Part shown: positions 43,595 through 53,178 of the stretch, piece after piece
How positions within the stretch are numbered: the stretch's first letter is position 1
Layout: each line of letters begins with the position of its first letter
NCBI RefSeq assembly: GCF_900626075.1
Contig: NZ_UYZY01000002.1
Location: forward strand, 1,178,001 to 1,242,000
Source: Clostridium transplantifaecale
Lineage (GTDB): Bacteria > Bacillota > Clostridia > Lachnospirales > Lachnospiraceae
Reading direction: 5' to 3'
DNA: 64,000 bases
Made by a program: the position numbers and the translations under genes
The notes under the pieces: generated by a model
What the model was told of the DNA's origin: nothing
What the model saw: the letters and a program-made list of their open reading frames with translations, nothing else
The model's database searches: none

Positions 43595-44953
43595 ATGAGA
43601 AAAAATCAAAAACGGTTACTGGAAAACAGAATATGGACTGCCGCACTGGCAGTAGCGCTGGCCGTTCCGATGCTGACCGGATTTACCTCAGCAAACGTGG
43701 GAACCGATGAGCCTGCGCCGGTACAGGTTGTGGAGGCGGAGGGGATTTTTGCCGCCGGCCGGTACAGTGCGGAGGCGTTTGGCTCGGCAGAGGGCACGGA
43801 GATGAGTGTGTTCTCATTAGGACCCGGCTACCAGTCGATGCCGTATTCCGACACCTACGGGGATTATCAGTGGGCATTACTTAACAGCGGCGTATTTAAG
43901 CTGGTGCCCAGCACGAAGATGCCTCTGGATAATGTTTTTCAGGGATGGCTGGGAAACCGCAACACCGGAGAAAACCGGCCGGGGCCCGCAAGGGAGAGCG
44001 ATGGAACGACGCTGGCTCTGACGGGAATTGATATTAATATCATACCTGCCTGGAAGAAATACGACGCAAAAGGGGATAAACGCCAGGTGGTCGTTGCGGT
44101 GATTGACACGGGTATTGACTACAGCCATCAGGATCTGGCGGGTTCTGTCTGGATTAATGAGGATGAGATTCCGGGTGATGGAATCGATAATGACGGCAAC
44201 GGATATATCGACGACGTTTACGGATGGAATTTTTATTCCGACAACAACCAGGTCTTTACAGGCCCGGATGACGATCACGGCACCCATTCCGCGGGTACTA
44301 TTGCCGCGGCGAGAAACGGGGTGGGAACGATTGGCATCTGCGATCCGGCGTATGTGAAAGTGATGAGCATCAAGGCGCTTGGAACGCCTTCCGGAGTCGG
44401 TACGGCGGACAACGTCGCCAAGGCGATCCGCTATGCCCAGGATAATGGAGCGGTGATCTGCAATCTGAGCTTCGGCACGAACAAGTACAGTGAAGAACTA
44501 TACCAGACGATGAAAAATTCCGGCATGCTCTTTGTTGTCGCGGCGGGAAACGGCGACAGTTCAGGAAACGGGTATAACATAGACAGTCTGCCGGTCTATC
44601 CGGCCAGCTTTGATCTCGATAATATCATTTCGGTGGCCAATTTACGGTTTGACGGCAAGATAGACCCGGCCTCCAACTTTGGCGTGAAGAGCGTAGATCT
44701 GGCGGCGCCGGGCAGTTACATACTAAGTACGGTTACCGGCAACAAATACAGTTATATGAGCGGCACCTCCATGGCGGCGCCGATGGTGACGGGAGCTGCG
44801 GCCATGCTGTATTCCTATGATCCCGGCCTGCCTCTGACGGAAATTAAGGGAAGAATATTGAACTCGGTGCACAGGCTGGAGAGCCTGTCCGGGAAAACGG
44901 CAACAGGAGGAATGCTGGATGTTTCGGCAGCCTTAAATTTTTCTGATAATTAA
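43595..44953 (+). CDS. Secreted subtilisin-family serine protease (S8)
   Basis: This 452-residue protein has a signal peptide (about 1-33) and a propeptide-like segment (to about 150). The subtilase domain has the triad Asp171 (VIDTGID), His228 (DDHGTHSAGT) and Ser392 (MSGTSMAAPM), with the oxyanion Asn in AAGNGDSSGNG. An acidic insert INEDEIPGDGIDNDGNGYID follows the Asp motif, as in calcium-binding secreted subtilases. No wall anchor is visible. The ATG at 43595 follows CAGGAGTGAC. The target protein is unknown. Confidence 0.92.
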   Translation: MRKNQKRLLENRIWTAALAVALAVPMLTGFTSANVGTDEPAPVQVVEAEGIFAAGRYSAEAFGSAEGTEMSVFSLGPGYQSMPYSDTYGDYQWALLNSGVFKLVPSTKMPLDNVFQGWLGNRNTGENRPGPARESDGTTLALTGIDINIIPAWKKYDAKGDKRQVVVAVIDTGIDYSHQDLAGSVWINEDEIPGDGIDNDGNGYIDDVYGWNFYSDNNQVFTGPDDDHGTHSAGTIAAARNGVGTIGICDPAYVKVMSIKALGTPSGVGTADNVAKAIRYAQDNGAVICNLSFGTNKYSEELYQTMKNSGMLFVVAAGNGDSSGNGYNIDSLPVYPASFDLDNIISVANLRFDGKIDPASNFGVKSVDLAAPGSYILSTVTGNKYSYMSGTSMAAPMVTGAAAMLYSYDPGLPLTEIKGRILNSVHRLESLSGKTATGGMLDVSAALNFSDN

Positions 44954-44979
44954 TTATGAAATGGTGAAAGAACGAATCT

Positions 44980-46041
44980 ATGAAGCGACTTACGGAGACG
45001 GAATTCAGAAATAAGATTACCTGGATGACTTTTATCCTGAGCTGCCTGGTTGTGATGATTCACAGCTATAATGCGGACTTGTTTATAGAAGCGGAAGAAA
45101 CCGGACTGTTTGCAGAGGGTCTTAAACTGGCACAGAGTCTGGTTTCTCTTGCTGTGCCATCGATTGCCGTGCCGGGATTTTTTATCATATCGGCCTATCT
45201 GTTTTACAGAGGTATTTCGTGGCAGGAGATTCCGGGGAAAATGACACGCAGAGTCAGGAGCGTATTAATACCGTATATCGTATGGAATGCCCTCTATTAT
45301 CTGCTCTTTCTGGTCGTGTCGAGGATACCGGTCCTGTCCGCAGTGGCGGGAAAAGGAACGGTGACCTTCTCCCTCGAAAACCTGGCGGACGCCATCATTA
45401 ACTATACGTATAATCCGGTGCTGTGGTATATGCAGCAGTTAATTCTTTTGATAGCCCTGGCTCCGGCGGTCTATGCGGTAATGGTAAATGCGTGGACGGG
45501 GGCGGCTGCGATAGCGGTCATGCTGTATTTTCTGGGCCGGGCTACCGTCATTCCGGTGTTGAACCTGGATGCCCTTCTGTACTTTTCCTCGGGAGCCTAT
45601 ATGGCGCTCCACGGCGGAAGATTTGTTGAAAAAAGGGATGGCAGCGGGGCGGTATCGTGGATTTTGAAGGAAGGCGCGGCCGTAGCGGGCGTTCTGCTCT
45701 GCATCTGGATGTTTTGGACGACTCACCATTATGCAAATTTTCTGACTGCCGTGCTCTACGGCCTGCTGGCGCCCGTGACGATTTGGATTGCACTGCCGTC
45801 GGGCAGACTGCCGTCCCCTGCGCCCTGGATGAAAGAGAGTTTCTTCTTATATGCGTTTCATTTTCTTGTGGTCAGGACGCTCAACAAGGCGGCCTCATTT
45901 GTCCTGCCCCATACGGCGGCTATGGCGTTTCTCATGTATCTGGCCGTGCTCGTGGCCGCTGTGCTGCTCGCATGGGGAACTTCGGAATTTCTGAAAAGAA
46001 AAATGCCGCCACTCTGGAAACTGCTGAGCGGCGGGCGTTAA
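44980..46041 (+). CDS. Acyltransferase 3 family membrane protein
   Basis: This 353-residue polytopic membrane protein has about ten hydrophobic segments. The family layout is visible in the first helix (TFILSCLVVMIHSYNADL, with the conserved His), the PGFFIISAYLFYRG turn and the LWYMQQLILLIAL helix. Members move acyl groups, often acetyl, onto extracytoplasmic sugars or peptidoglycan. It follows the subtilase by 26 bases, with a weak ribosome site. Acceptor unknown. Confidence 0.82.
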   Translation: MKRLTETEFRNKITWMTFILSCLVVMIHSYNADLFIEAEETGLFAEGLKLAQSLVSLAVPSIAVPGFFIISAYLFYRGISWQEIPGKMTRRVRSVLIPYIVWNALYYLLFLVVSRIPVLSAVAGKGTVTFSLENLADAIINYTYNPVLWYMQQLILLIALAPAVYAVMVNAWTGAAAIAVMLYFLGRATVIPVLNLDALLYFSSGAYMALHGGRFVEKRDGSGAVSWILKEGAAVAGVLLCIWMFWTTHHYANFLTAVLYGLLAPVTIWIALPSGRLPSPAPWMKESFFLYAFHFLVVRTLNKAASFVLPHTAAMAFLMYLAVLVAAVLLAWGTSEFLKRKMPPLWKLLSGGR

Positions 46042-46050
46042 TACGGATAT

Positions 46051-46920
46051 TTAGCGGGGGGAGGATTCCCATCGGCCGGAAGCGCCGCAGGGGAGAATCA
46101 ACCCGCTTTTTGTTACGGGGAGTCCAAGCTCATCGGAGCGGACAATCCCTTTATATTTTGGCGATAATTCCGTGGAGAGCATGTAGGTCAGCACGGAAGG
46201 GGCCAGTCCGGTTGTATAAGAATTTATAAGGTAGAAAAGCGGTTCCTCCGACAAAAGCTGTGCACACAGTTTGACAAAGGGGTGAATCGCTTCTTCGATC
46301 TTCCAGATCTCACCTTTGGGTCCCCTTCCGTAGGATGGAGGATCCATGATGATTCCGTCATAGCGGTTGCCTCGGCGGATTTCTCTCTCCACGAACTTCA
46401 CACAGTCATCCACGATCCAGCGGATAGGAGCTTCCGCCAGCCCGGAAGAACGGGCATTTTCTTTGGCCCAGTTCACCATGCCTTTTGAGGCGTCCACATG
46501 GGTCACGCTGGCGCCTGCCTTAGCGGCGGCCAGGGTTGCCCCTCCGGTGTAGGCAAAGAGGTTCAAAACCTTCACAGGCCGTCCGGCCTCCCGAATCTTA
46601 TTCCCAAACCAGTCCCAGTTCGCAGCCTGTTCCGGGAAAAGCCCGGTATGCTTGAAACTGAACGGCTTCAGGTTAAAAGTGAGTCCCTTATAACCAATCG
46701 TCCACTGTTCCGGCAGATCAAAGAATTCCCATTCCCCGCCGCCCTTGGCGCTTCTGTGATAATGGCCGTTCATCTTTTTCCATCCTTTATGTTCCTTCGG
46801 AGTGTCCCAGATTACCTGGGGATCGGGGCGGACAAGCAGATACTTCCCCCAACGCTCCAGCTTCTCTCCTTTGGAACAGTCTATTACTTCATAATCATTC
46901 CAGCCGTCGGCAATCCACAT
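46051..46920 (-). CDS. SAM-dependent methyltransferase, RlmI/RlmK-like
   Basis: This 289-residue cytoplasmic protein has a Rossmann methyltransferase domain (about 110-280): motif I VLNLFAYTGGATLAAAKAGA (about 119-138), the acidic ribose-binding VDAS segment and the motif IV IIMDPPSYGRG (about 190-200) typical of RNA/cytosine methyltransferases. No N-terminal PUA domain is present, so it is shorter than RlmI. It converges with the acyltransferase gene, nine bases apart. The RNA target is unproven. Confidence 0.85.
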   Translation of the reverse strand: MWIADGWNDYEVIDCSKGEKLERWGKYLLVRPDPQVIWDTPKEHKGWKKMNGHYHRSAKGGGEWEFFDLPEQWTIGYKGLTFNLKPFSFKHTGLFPEQAANWDWFGNKIREAGRPVKVLNLFAYTGGATLAAAKAGASVTHVDASKGMVNWAKENARSSGLAEAPIRWIVDDCVKFVEREIRRGNRYDGIIMDPPSYGRGPKGEIWKIEEAIHPFVKLCAQLLSEEPLFYLINSYTTGLAPSVLTYMLSTELSPKYKGIVRSDELGLPVTKSGLILPCGASGRWESSPR

Positions 46921-47194
46921 AGTTTTATTTATCCTTTCAATTGGCAGATACCATAGTATTCATGTTTCCTCAGATAATTATATCTGGTGGAGGTGGAGGT
47001 GTCAAACATAATTGGCAAAAGCAGAAGCCGCCGCCCTGCCATTGTCTGAGCGAATGCTCCGCATAACCGATACATAGTGGCCGCGTCCTCCTTTCTCAAA
47101 TTGTAATCAAATTGAAAGATAATTCTGCTTGAACATTTTCTCCTCCCCTGATAGAATGTATTGTAGAGTACTGTATACAACGGGAGGAATTTAT

Positions 47195-48580
47195 ATGAGG
47201 AAGAGAGGAATCACCGTTTTTGCCCTCTCCATGATGCTTGCATTGGGAACAGCGTCTCTGACTGCATACGCGGAAGGCTGGCAGCAGTCGGGATCTGATT
47301 GGGTTTATTACGATTCTAATAATTATAAGGTTACAAATGAGTGGAAGAAGGGTGCCGACGGTCTTTGGCGTTACCTGAATTCCCAGGGAGTAATGGCAGT
47401 GAATTCCTGGGTTGATGATGAGTACTATGTGGACAGCAACGGTATCATGACAACGAATAAGTGGGTCAAGCTCCAGAAGAAGAATCCGGGCTGGGATGAG
47501 GAGAATACAATTGTCTGGTATTATTTTGCAAACAGCGGCAAGGTAGTGACGGACGGCTGGTCCAAGATAGATAATAAATATTATTATTTTGACAGTGACG
47601 GAGCGATGCAGACCGGCTGGGTGGATGATGATACTTATTACACCGGTTCCGACGGGGCGATGCGCACCGGATGGCAGTATCTGGAGGATCCGGACGACGA
47701 CGATTCCTTTGATGACAAGACGGTGCCGTTTGGAGATGATGAGGACAAGCACTGGTATTATTTCCAGAGCTCCGGCAAGAAATATGTGCCGAACATCAGC
47801 GGCGGAGACTATAAGTTATATAAGATTGACGGTGTATACTACTGTTTCAGCGAGACGGGGGCAATGCAGACCGGCTGGGTGAACATGGGCGACAAGTCTG
47901 ACGACAGCTTTGAAAACTACCGTTATTTCCAGGACAACGGAAAGGTGCAGACCGGCTGGTACTCCACAACGCCTCCTGAAGATTCCGACCTGAATATGGA
48001 TCTGGGGAATGAGGTGGAATGGTACTATTTCTCCAGCAACGGCACACCGAAGGTGGGACCGTCCGCCGAGGAGGCATCCACAAGTGATCTGGTGAGAATT
48101 AACGGCATTACTTATCTCTTTAATGAGAAGGGCAACCCGGTCTACGGACTGAGACGTCTGAGCGTGGGCAGCACGGATGAATATGCATGCTACTACTTTG
48201 GCAACAAGGCCACAAGCTCTGTTGTGAAAGGGAAAGGAACCGTGGAGGAAGGCGACGGAACACGAAGCGAATTCTACTTCACTGAATCCGGTACCAAAGC
48301 AGGCCGCGGCTATACAGGCGTCAAGGAGAACTACCTGTTCTACATGGGCAAGCTTCAGAAGGCGGAGAGCGGAACCAAGTATGAGGCCATCAAGATTGAT
48401 AACAAAGTTTACCTTGTAAGCACATCAGGGAAGATTGTTAAATCCACGACGGTTAAGGACTCCAGCGGTACAAAGTACAAGACGAACTCTTCCGGACAGA
48501 TTATTCAGGTGGATGAGCAGAGCGACGACGGGAAGTCATTGGCGCGTGAGCCGATCGAACCTGATTACTGGGAAGACTAA
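47195..48580 (+). CDS. Secreted protein with cell-wall-binding (CW_1-type) repeats
   Basis: This 461-residue protein starts at an ATG after CGGGAGGAAT. A signal peptide (about 1-25, ending LTAYA) is followed by about a dozen ~20-residue repeats of the glucan/choline-binding type (for example KYYYFDSDGAMQTGWVDDD, TYYTGSDGAMRTGW, YYCFSETGAMQTGW). These aromatic-Gly repeats cover most of the chain, with no separate catalytic domain. The family binds wall polymers or other glycans non-covalently. Its role is probably structural or adhesive. Confidence 0.88.
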   Translation: MRKRGITVFALSMMLALGTASLTAYAEGWQQSGSDWVYYDSNNYKVTNEWKKGADGLWRYLNSQGVMAVNSWVDDEYYVDSNGIMTTNKWVKLQKKNPGWDEENTIVWYYFANSGKVVTDGWSKIDNKYYYFDSDGAMQTGWVDDDTYYTGSDGAMRTGWQYLEDPDDDDSFDDKTVPFGDDEDKHWYYFQSSGKKYVPNISGGDYKLYKIDGVYYCFSETGAMQTGWVNMGDKSDDSFENYRYFQDNGKVQTGWYSTTPPEDSDLNMDLGNEVEWYYFSSNGTPKVGPSAEEASTSDLVRINGITYLFNEKGNPVYGLRRLSVGSTDEYACYYFGNKATSSVVKGKGTVEEGDGTRSEFYFTESGTKAGRGYTGVKENYLFYMGKLQKAESGTKYEAIKIDNKVYLVSTSGKIVKSTTVKDSSGTKYKTNSSGQIIQVDEQSDDGKSLAREPIEPDYWED

Positions 48581-48617
48581 AACAGAGTTTTACAGATAGA
48601 CTGTAATATAGAGAAGG

Positions 48618-48668
48618 AAGGAATCGCAGAATGCCGGATTTTCGGGCGTACTGCGGTTCCTTCTTTTG
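48618..48668 (+). terminator. Intrinsic terminator after the cell-wall-binding gene
   Basis: AAGGAATCGCAG (48618-48629) pairs with CTGCGGTTCCTT (48651-48662) with one mismatch, followed by CTTTTG. Its position also suits the convergent AraC gene. Confidence 0.8.
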
Positions 48669-48709
48669 TTAATAATATAAAAGAGTTTTTGGCATCTGGA
48701 AAGTAACGG

Positions 48710-49597
48710 TCAATCCATCTTTACCGACAAAAGATATTCTGTTGGGGACATCCCCGTATATTGTTTGAAGCGTTTTGAAAAATACTGCGGCGTATCAAAT
48801 TTCAGACAGGCCGATATTTCCTGTATGGAGAGATTCTGTTCCCGGATTAGCTTCTTAGATTCCTCAACCTTTAAATAAGTATAGTAGTTGATCATACTTC
48901 TGCCGTACACTTTTCTGAATGCGGCAGACAAATGGGTTTTTCCATAATGAAGCCGTTCGCTGATCTGGGAAACGGTGATTTTTCCATAAATATTGTCCTC
49001 CAGCATTTGTTTGATCTGTGCCGCAATGTGATCATCAAACTTTGACTTTGAGGTGAAAAGCTGATGATTCGAGTCATTCTGCTGTTCATACCTCAGCAGC
49101 ATGATGAGAAGTTTTTCCAGGTCCAGCCGTATCATCTGCTGGGAACCGATCATGGAATCCTCTTTCGGAATCAGTTTACGGATTTTAGGATCCGGCATAG
49201 GCAGAATAAAGGCGGATTTCCCCTCTCTTATAATTTCTGAAATCAGCTTTTTTAAATGTTCCGGTATCTTTATCACCTTGTCTTCAAAGTAACTCATGGG
49301 AGCGGAAGATGTTTCAAAAGAAATAAAAAATACATTAGCCGAGTGTTTTCCGTCCGAGCAGAGGTTGTGATACAGATTCGGACGAAGAAACAGCATCTCT
49401 CCCTGTTCCAGCATGAACTCCTTTTCGCCCTTGGTGATGCATACATGTCCTTTATCTGCGTACATGATTTCCCAGAAGTCGTGGCTTTCGCCGTGAAAAC
49501 GATAGTTCTTTCCGAATTCAAAATAATGGATAGTGATGATTTTAGCAATATTGAGTATATTCGCAATCTCATGTTTGATATAAATTGTGTTTTGCAT
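48710..49597 (-). CDS. AraC family transcriptional regulator
   Basis: This 295-residue regulator has a cupin-like sensor domain (about 1-145; FHGESHDFWEIMYADKG, LEQGEMLFLRPNLYHNL) and a C-terminal AraC DNA-binding domain (about 190-292; KITVSQISERLHYGKTHLSA, ISACLKFDTPQYFSKRFKQY). It is a clear paralogue of the regulator at 9051-9986. It is divergent from a sugar O-acetyltransferase gene, its most likely target. The ribosome site is weak (AAAAGAGAAC). Confidence 0.92.
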   Translation of the reverse strand: MQNTIYIKHEIANILNIAKIITIHYFEFGKNYRFHGESHDFWEIMYADKGHVCITKGEKEFMLEQGEMLFLRPNLYHNLCSDGKHSANVFFISFETSSAPMSYFEDKVIKIPEHLKKLISEIIREGKSAFILPMPDPKIRKLIPKEDSMIGSQQMIRLDLEKLLIMLLRYEQQNDSNHQLFTSKSKFDDHIAAQIKQMLEDNIYGKITVSQISERLHYGKTHLSAAFRKVYGRSMINYYTYLKVEESKKLIREQNLSIQEISACLKFDTPQYFSKRFKQYTGMSPTEYLLSVKMD

Positions 49598-49801
49598 TTC
49601 TGTTCTCTTTTCATTTTTAATATGAACAAAAGTATAAGCTCGCCGTACAATTATCTCTTACGTTCTATTGCCATCTATTATAAGATAAGAGGGTACAAAC
49701 CACAATTGGAAAGGAGGATATTTACAGTGCAGGAGGAATGCAGAACTGCTGTTTCAAAGGGAAAACAGGGGCAGGACGAAGTACGGAGGGAGAGAACGGA
49801 A

Positions 49802-50395
49802 ATGGAGAAATCACTCGGGGGAGAGGATTTTATTTCGAATGCTCCGGAAATACTTGAAATTATCAAAAGGGCAAGACGGCTTACTAATATGTATAATCAG
49901 TCCGACTATGACGCACGGACGATCCGGCGCACGATATTGGAGGAACTGTTCGGGACCGTTGGACAGAATGTGGCCGTGGATACTCCATTTTATTGCGACT
50001 ATGGAAAAAATATTTATATTGGTAATCATGTAATGATTAATATTAACTGTACATTTGTGGACTGCAACAGAATTGAAATCGGAGACAAGTCACTGATCGG
50101 GTCAAATGTCCAGATGTATACGGCGACTCATCCGGTACAGCCTGATGAAAGGCTGGTAGAAAACTGGACGCCCGGTTCCGGCCGGCCGTTTTTCCATATT
50201 ACCTCGCAACCGATCATAATCGGGCGGAATGTCTGGATTGGCGGGGGTGCCGTTATTCTGCCCGGCGTGACAATCGGTGATAACTCGGTAATCGGGGCGG
50301 GAAGTGTTGTTAACAGAAGTATCCCTGCAAACAGCCTTGCCGTTGGCAATCCATGCAAGGTAATTAAAACATTTGACGGCAGGCACGTCATTTGA
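49802..50395 (+). CDS. Sugar O-acetyltransferase, maltose/galactoside (LbH) type
   Basis: This 197-residue protein has an N-terminal helical mac domain (about 5-55) and a left-handed beta-helix of hexapeptide repeats (about 70-190; CNRIEIGDKSLIGSNVQMY, IIIGRNVWIGGGAVILPGVT). ATHPVQPDER supplies the catalytic His. It transfers acetyl from acetyl-CoA to a sugar hydroxyl, as in Maa/LacA. The ATG at 49802 matches the usual family N-terminus and follows GGAGGG. A GTG at 49727 with a perfect AAAGGAGG would add 25 residues and cannot be excluded. Confidence 0.88.
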   Translation: MEKSLGGEDFISNAPEILEIIKRARRLTNMYNQSDYDARTIRRTILEELFGTVGQNVAVDTPFYCDYGKNIYIGNHVMININCTFVDCNRIEIGDKSLIGSNVQMYTATHPVQPDERLVENWTPGSGRPFFHITSQPIIIGRNVWIGGGAVILPGVTIGDNSVIGAGSVVNRSIPANSLAVGNPCKVIKTFDGRHVI

Positions 50396-50665
50396 AACGT
50401 TTCGCTATATATAATAGGAAGAAACACAAATAAAGACAGCGGAAAATATAAAAAATTCCATTACTTTAAAAAAGAATGAGCATAAATGATAAAATAAGCA
50501 AAAACAGGGAAATATAAAATCAGGGGATATGGAGGCGGCATACGAAAATTACCGTCTCCAGATTCCGAATTAAAAGCCGTTTTTACAGAAATTTTTCTTG
50601 TACAATTTCACTGAAAAAAGTCCCGGAATTTCGTGAAATTCGGAGAAAAAAAGTGTAAAAAATCC
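50396..50665. other. A/T-rich intergenic stretch before the ribosomal operon
   Basis: There is no credible gene. One weak hairpin (GGAGGCGG at 50531-50538 with CCGTCTCC at 50552-50559) may end the acetyltransferase transcript. Confidence 0.4.
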
Positions 50666-50694
50666 TTGCAATCCCTGTAAATGTATGATATGAT
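50666..50694 (+). promoter_or_regulatory. Main promoter of the S10-spc ribosomal operon
   Basis: TTGCAA (50666-50671), a 17-bp spacer and TATGAT (50689-50694) lie about 230 bases before rpsJ. No other strong promoter was seen up to infA. Confidence 0.75.
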
Positions 50695-50699
50695 ATCAA

Positions 50700-50926
50700 A
50701 GCTGTGGCATGATAGCTGTGAAACGAGAGGTTGCTGTCTGAGATAGGGCAGGTTTTCCGTGGAGCGAATGTCAAGTTAGGAAACTGGCGACAAGTCACTG
50801 TACAACTACAGAATTATCCGGAAGTAGATGAAGGATTCCGTGTGAGGTTCATGAGGACACACCCGGGCATGTGTACAGTCACCGCTTGTCGTGCTTAAAT
50901 AGTACGAAAAGGAGGCGACTTTTTTT
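50700..50926 (+). promoter_or_regulatory. Structured 5' leader of the S10 operon
   Basis: This long G-rich leader lies between the promoter and the rpsJ ribosome site (AAAGGAGGCGA). It contains inverted segments, for example CGTGTGAGGTTCATG with CATGAGGACACACCCG-type pairing. S10 operons of Firmicutes often carry regulatory leaders sensed by a ribosomal protein such as L4. Which class this belongs to cannot be decided by eye. Confidence 0.5.
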
Positions 50927-51244
50927 ATGGCAAGTCAAGTAATGAGAATCACATTAAAAGCTTATGAGCATCAGCTGGTAGACAGCTCCGCTGCAAAAAT
51001 CATCGAGACTGTAAAGAAAAACGGATCAAAGGTGAGCGGACCGGTGCCGTTACCAACAAAGAAAGAAGTAGTAACAATTTTGAGAGCTGTTCATAAGTAC
51101 AAAGATTCCAGAGAGCAGTTTGAGCAGAGAACTCACAAGAGACTCATCGACATCATTGCTCCAAACCAGAAGACAGTTGATGCACTGCAGAGACTCGAAA
51201 TGCCGGCTGGTGTTTACATCGACGTAAAGATGAAAACAAAATAA
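50927..51244 (+). CDS. rpsJ: 30S ribosomal protein S10
   Basis: This 105-residue protein opens the S10 operon. The usual sequence [20 protein letters not shown] and the central [16 protein letters not shown] loop are intact. S10 sits in the 30S head and doubles as NusE in transcription antitermination. The start has AAAGGAGGCGA upstream. A 124-base spacer separates it from rplC. Confidence 0.97.
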   Translation: MASQVMRITLKAYEHQLVDSSAAKIIETVKKNGSKVSGPVPLPTKKEVVTILRAVHKYKDSREQFEQRTHKRLIDIIAPNQKTVDALQRLEMPAGVYIDVKMKTK

Positions 51245-51368
51245 GCTGCGAATATTCAGCAGCTAAGCATTTAATGCATATCCTAACAGATTTAGATAGA
51301 TTTCTGGACTGTTCTAGGATGAACGCGAATCCCGCGTTCCGCTGTAGAAAAAGACAGGAGGTCAAAAA

Positions 51369-52004
51369 ATGAAGAAAGCGATTTTAGCTACGAAAGTCGG
51401 AATGACTCAAATCTTCAACGAAGACGGAGTTTTAACTCCAGTAACTGTTCTTCAGGCCGGACCATGTGTTGTTACACAGGTTAAGACGGAAGAGAACGAC
51501 GGTTACAAAGCAGTACAGGTTGGTTTCGTTGACAAGAGAGAAAAACTTGTCACAAAGCCGGTTAAGGGACACTTTGACAAGGCAGGCGTTGCTTACAAGA
51601 GATATGTAAGAGAATTCCGTTTTGAGAATGCTGAAGAGTATTCCGTAAAAGACGAAATCAAGGCAGACGTTTTCGCAGCAGGCGATAAGATTGACGTAAC
51701 TGCTATTTCCAAAGGTAAAGGTTTCCAGGGCGCCATCAAGAGACATGGCCAGAGCAGAGGACCTATGGCTCACGGCTCCAAATTCCATCGTCATCAGGGT
51801 TCCAACGGTTCTGCAACCACACCAGGCCGCGTATTCAAGGGCAAAGGAATGCCAGGACATATGGGTAGCGTAAAAGTTACTATCCAGAATCTGGAAGTTG
51901 TCAAAGTAGATACAGACAACAACTTAATCCTTGTTAAAGGCGCAGTGCCAGGACCTAAAAAATCCTTAGTAACAGTGAAAGAAACGGTAAAAGCTGGTAA
52001 GTAA
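51369..52004 (+). CDS. rplC: 50S ribosomal protein L3
   Basis: This 211-residue protein opens [19 protein letters not shown] and has the conserved GxPxHG-type region [20 protein letters not shown] that reaches the peptidyl transferase centre. It binds 23S rRNA early in assembly. It has a GACAGGAGG ribosome site and is followed 27 bases later by rplD. Confidence 0.97.
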   Translation: MKKAILATKVGMTQIFNEDGVLTPVTVLQAGPCVVTQVKTEENDGYKAVQVGFVDKREKLVTKPVKGHFDKAGVAYKRYVREFRFENAEEYSVKDEIKADVFAAGDKIDVTAISKGKGFQGAIKRHGQSRGPMAHGSKFHRHQGSNGSATTPGRVFKGKGMPGHMGSVKVTIQNLEVVKVDTDNNLILVKGAVPGPKKSLVTVKETVKAGK

Positions 52005-52031
52005 GCTTTAAAGGAAAGGAGGAACATACAG

Positions 52032-52652
52032 ATGGCAAACGTATCTGTTTACAATATTGAAGGCAACGAAGTTGGCACATTAGAGTTAAACGATGCTGTA
52101 TTCGGTGTAGAAGTGAATGAGCATTTAGTACACCTTGCAGTTGTAGCTCAGTTAGCTAACAAACGTCAGGGAACACAGAAAGCTAAAACACGTTCCGAAG
52201 TTTCCGGAGGCGGTAAGAAACCGTGGAGACAGAAAGGAACCGGTCATGCAAGACAGGGTTCAACTAGAGCTCCTCAGTGGACAGGCGGCGGTGTAGTATT
52301 TGCACCAACACCACGTGATTACACAATCCGGTTAAACAAGAAAGAGAAGAGAGCTGCTCTTAAGTCTGCATTATCAAGCAGAGTGAACGAGAATAAATTC
52401 ATCGTTGTAGATGCAATGAACTTCGACGAGATCAAAACAAAGAAATTCCAGAGCGTTATGAACAACCTCAAAGTGAACAAAGCACTTGTTGTTTTAGATG
52501 ACGAATGCGGCAACACAGTATTATCTGCAAGAAACATTCCTACAGTTAAGACTGCATCCGTAAACACAATCAACGTATACGATATCTTAAAATATAACAC
52601 AGTAGTGGCAACTAAGGCTGCTGTAGCTTCTATCGAGGAGGTGTATGCATAA
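52032..52652 (+). CDS. rplD: 50S ribosomal protein L4
   Basis: This 206-residue protein has the extended loop [20 protein letters not shown] (about residues 56-75) that lines the exit tunnel and is where macrolide-resistance changes occur in other species; the sequence here looks standard. L4 also often represses its own operon through the leader. Its stop overlaps the rplW start by one base. Confidence 0.97.
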   Translation: MANVSVYNIEGNEVGTLELNDAVFGVEVNEHLVHLAVVAQLANKRQGTQKAKTRSEVSGGGKKPWRQKGTGHARQGSTRAPQWTGGGVVFAPTPRDYTIRLNKKEKRAALKSALSSRVNENKFIVVDAMNFDEIKTKKFQSVMNNLKVNKALVVLDDECGNTVLSARNIPTVKTASVNTINVYDILKYNTVVATKAAVASIEEVYA

Positions 52653-52951
52653 TGGCAAACGTACAGTACTATGACGTAATCCTCAAACCAGTGGTAACTG
52701 AGAAAAGCATGAACGCTATGAGCGATAAGAAATATACTTTCTTAGTTCATACAGAAGCAAACAAATCCATGATCAAAGAGGCTGTTGAAAAAATGTTCCC
52801 AGGAACAAAAGTAAAGAGCGTTAATACCATGAATCTCGACGGTAAGACAAAGAGAAGAGGTATGACCTTCGGTAAAACAGCTAAGACAAAGAAAGCAATC
52901 GTTCAGCTCACAGAAGACAGCAAAGAGATTGAAATCTTCAGCGGTCTGTAG
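52652..52951 (+). CDS. rplW: 50S ribosomal protein L23
   Basis: This 99-residue protein has [15 protein letters not shown] at the N-terminus and the tunnel-exit loop [14 protein letters not shown]23 docks trigger factor and SRP at the exit site. It is followed by an unusually long 227-base gap before rplB. Confidence 0.96.
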   Translation: MANVQYYDVILKPVVTEKSMNAMSDKKYTFLVHTEANKSMIKEAVEKMFPGTKVKSVNTMNLDGKTKRRGMTFGKTAKTKKAIVQLTEDSKEIEIFSGL

Positions 52952-53178
52952 GACGAGAACAGCTTAGTTGAAGGAACCACCGGAGACGGCTTTGATTGAG
53001 CAGCAATGAAAAGTTCGCGAAGCGCGCTTTCCGTTGTTTGGCAACTATACGGCGAACACTATGCCGTGATAAAGAATGAAGTCTGCGAAGGACAGACGGA
53101 GGAATCCGTAAGTCCGCAGGGCGGCTTCTAAAAACGTAAAGAAACGCCAGGAGGCGTTGAACGAAAGGAGTTAGAGTC
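52952..53178 (+). other. 227-base structured spacer inside the ribosomal operon
   Basis: No gene is credible in either strand. It starts with CAGCTTAGTTGAAGGAAC (52961-52978 region), a phrase repeated almost exactly at the end of the rpsN-rpsH spacer (CTTAGTTGAGGGAAC). Several small hairpins are visible: GTCTG/CAGAC, ACGGCG/TGCCGT and AACGCC/GGCGTT just before the rplB ribosome site. Function unknown; processing or regulation is possible. Confidence 0.5.

Noticed and set aside
49256..49801. N-terminal extension of the acetyltransferase back to 49256
   Set aside because: It runs antisense through the AraC gene; the family N-terminus begins near 49802, or at most at the GTG at 49727.
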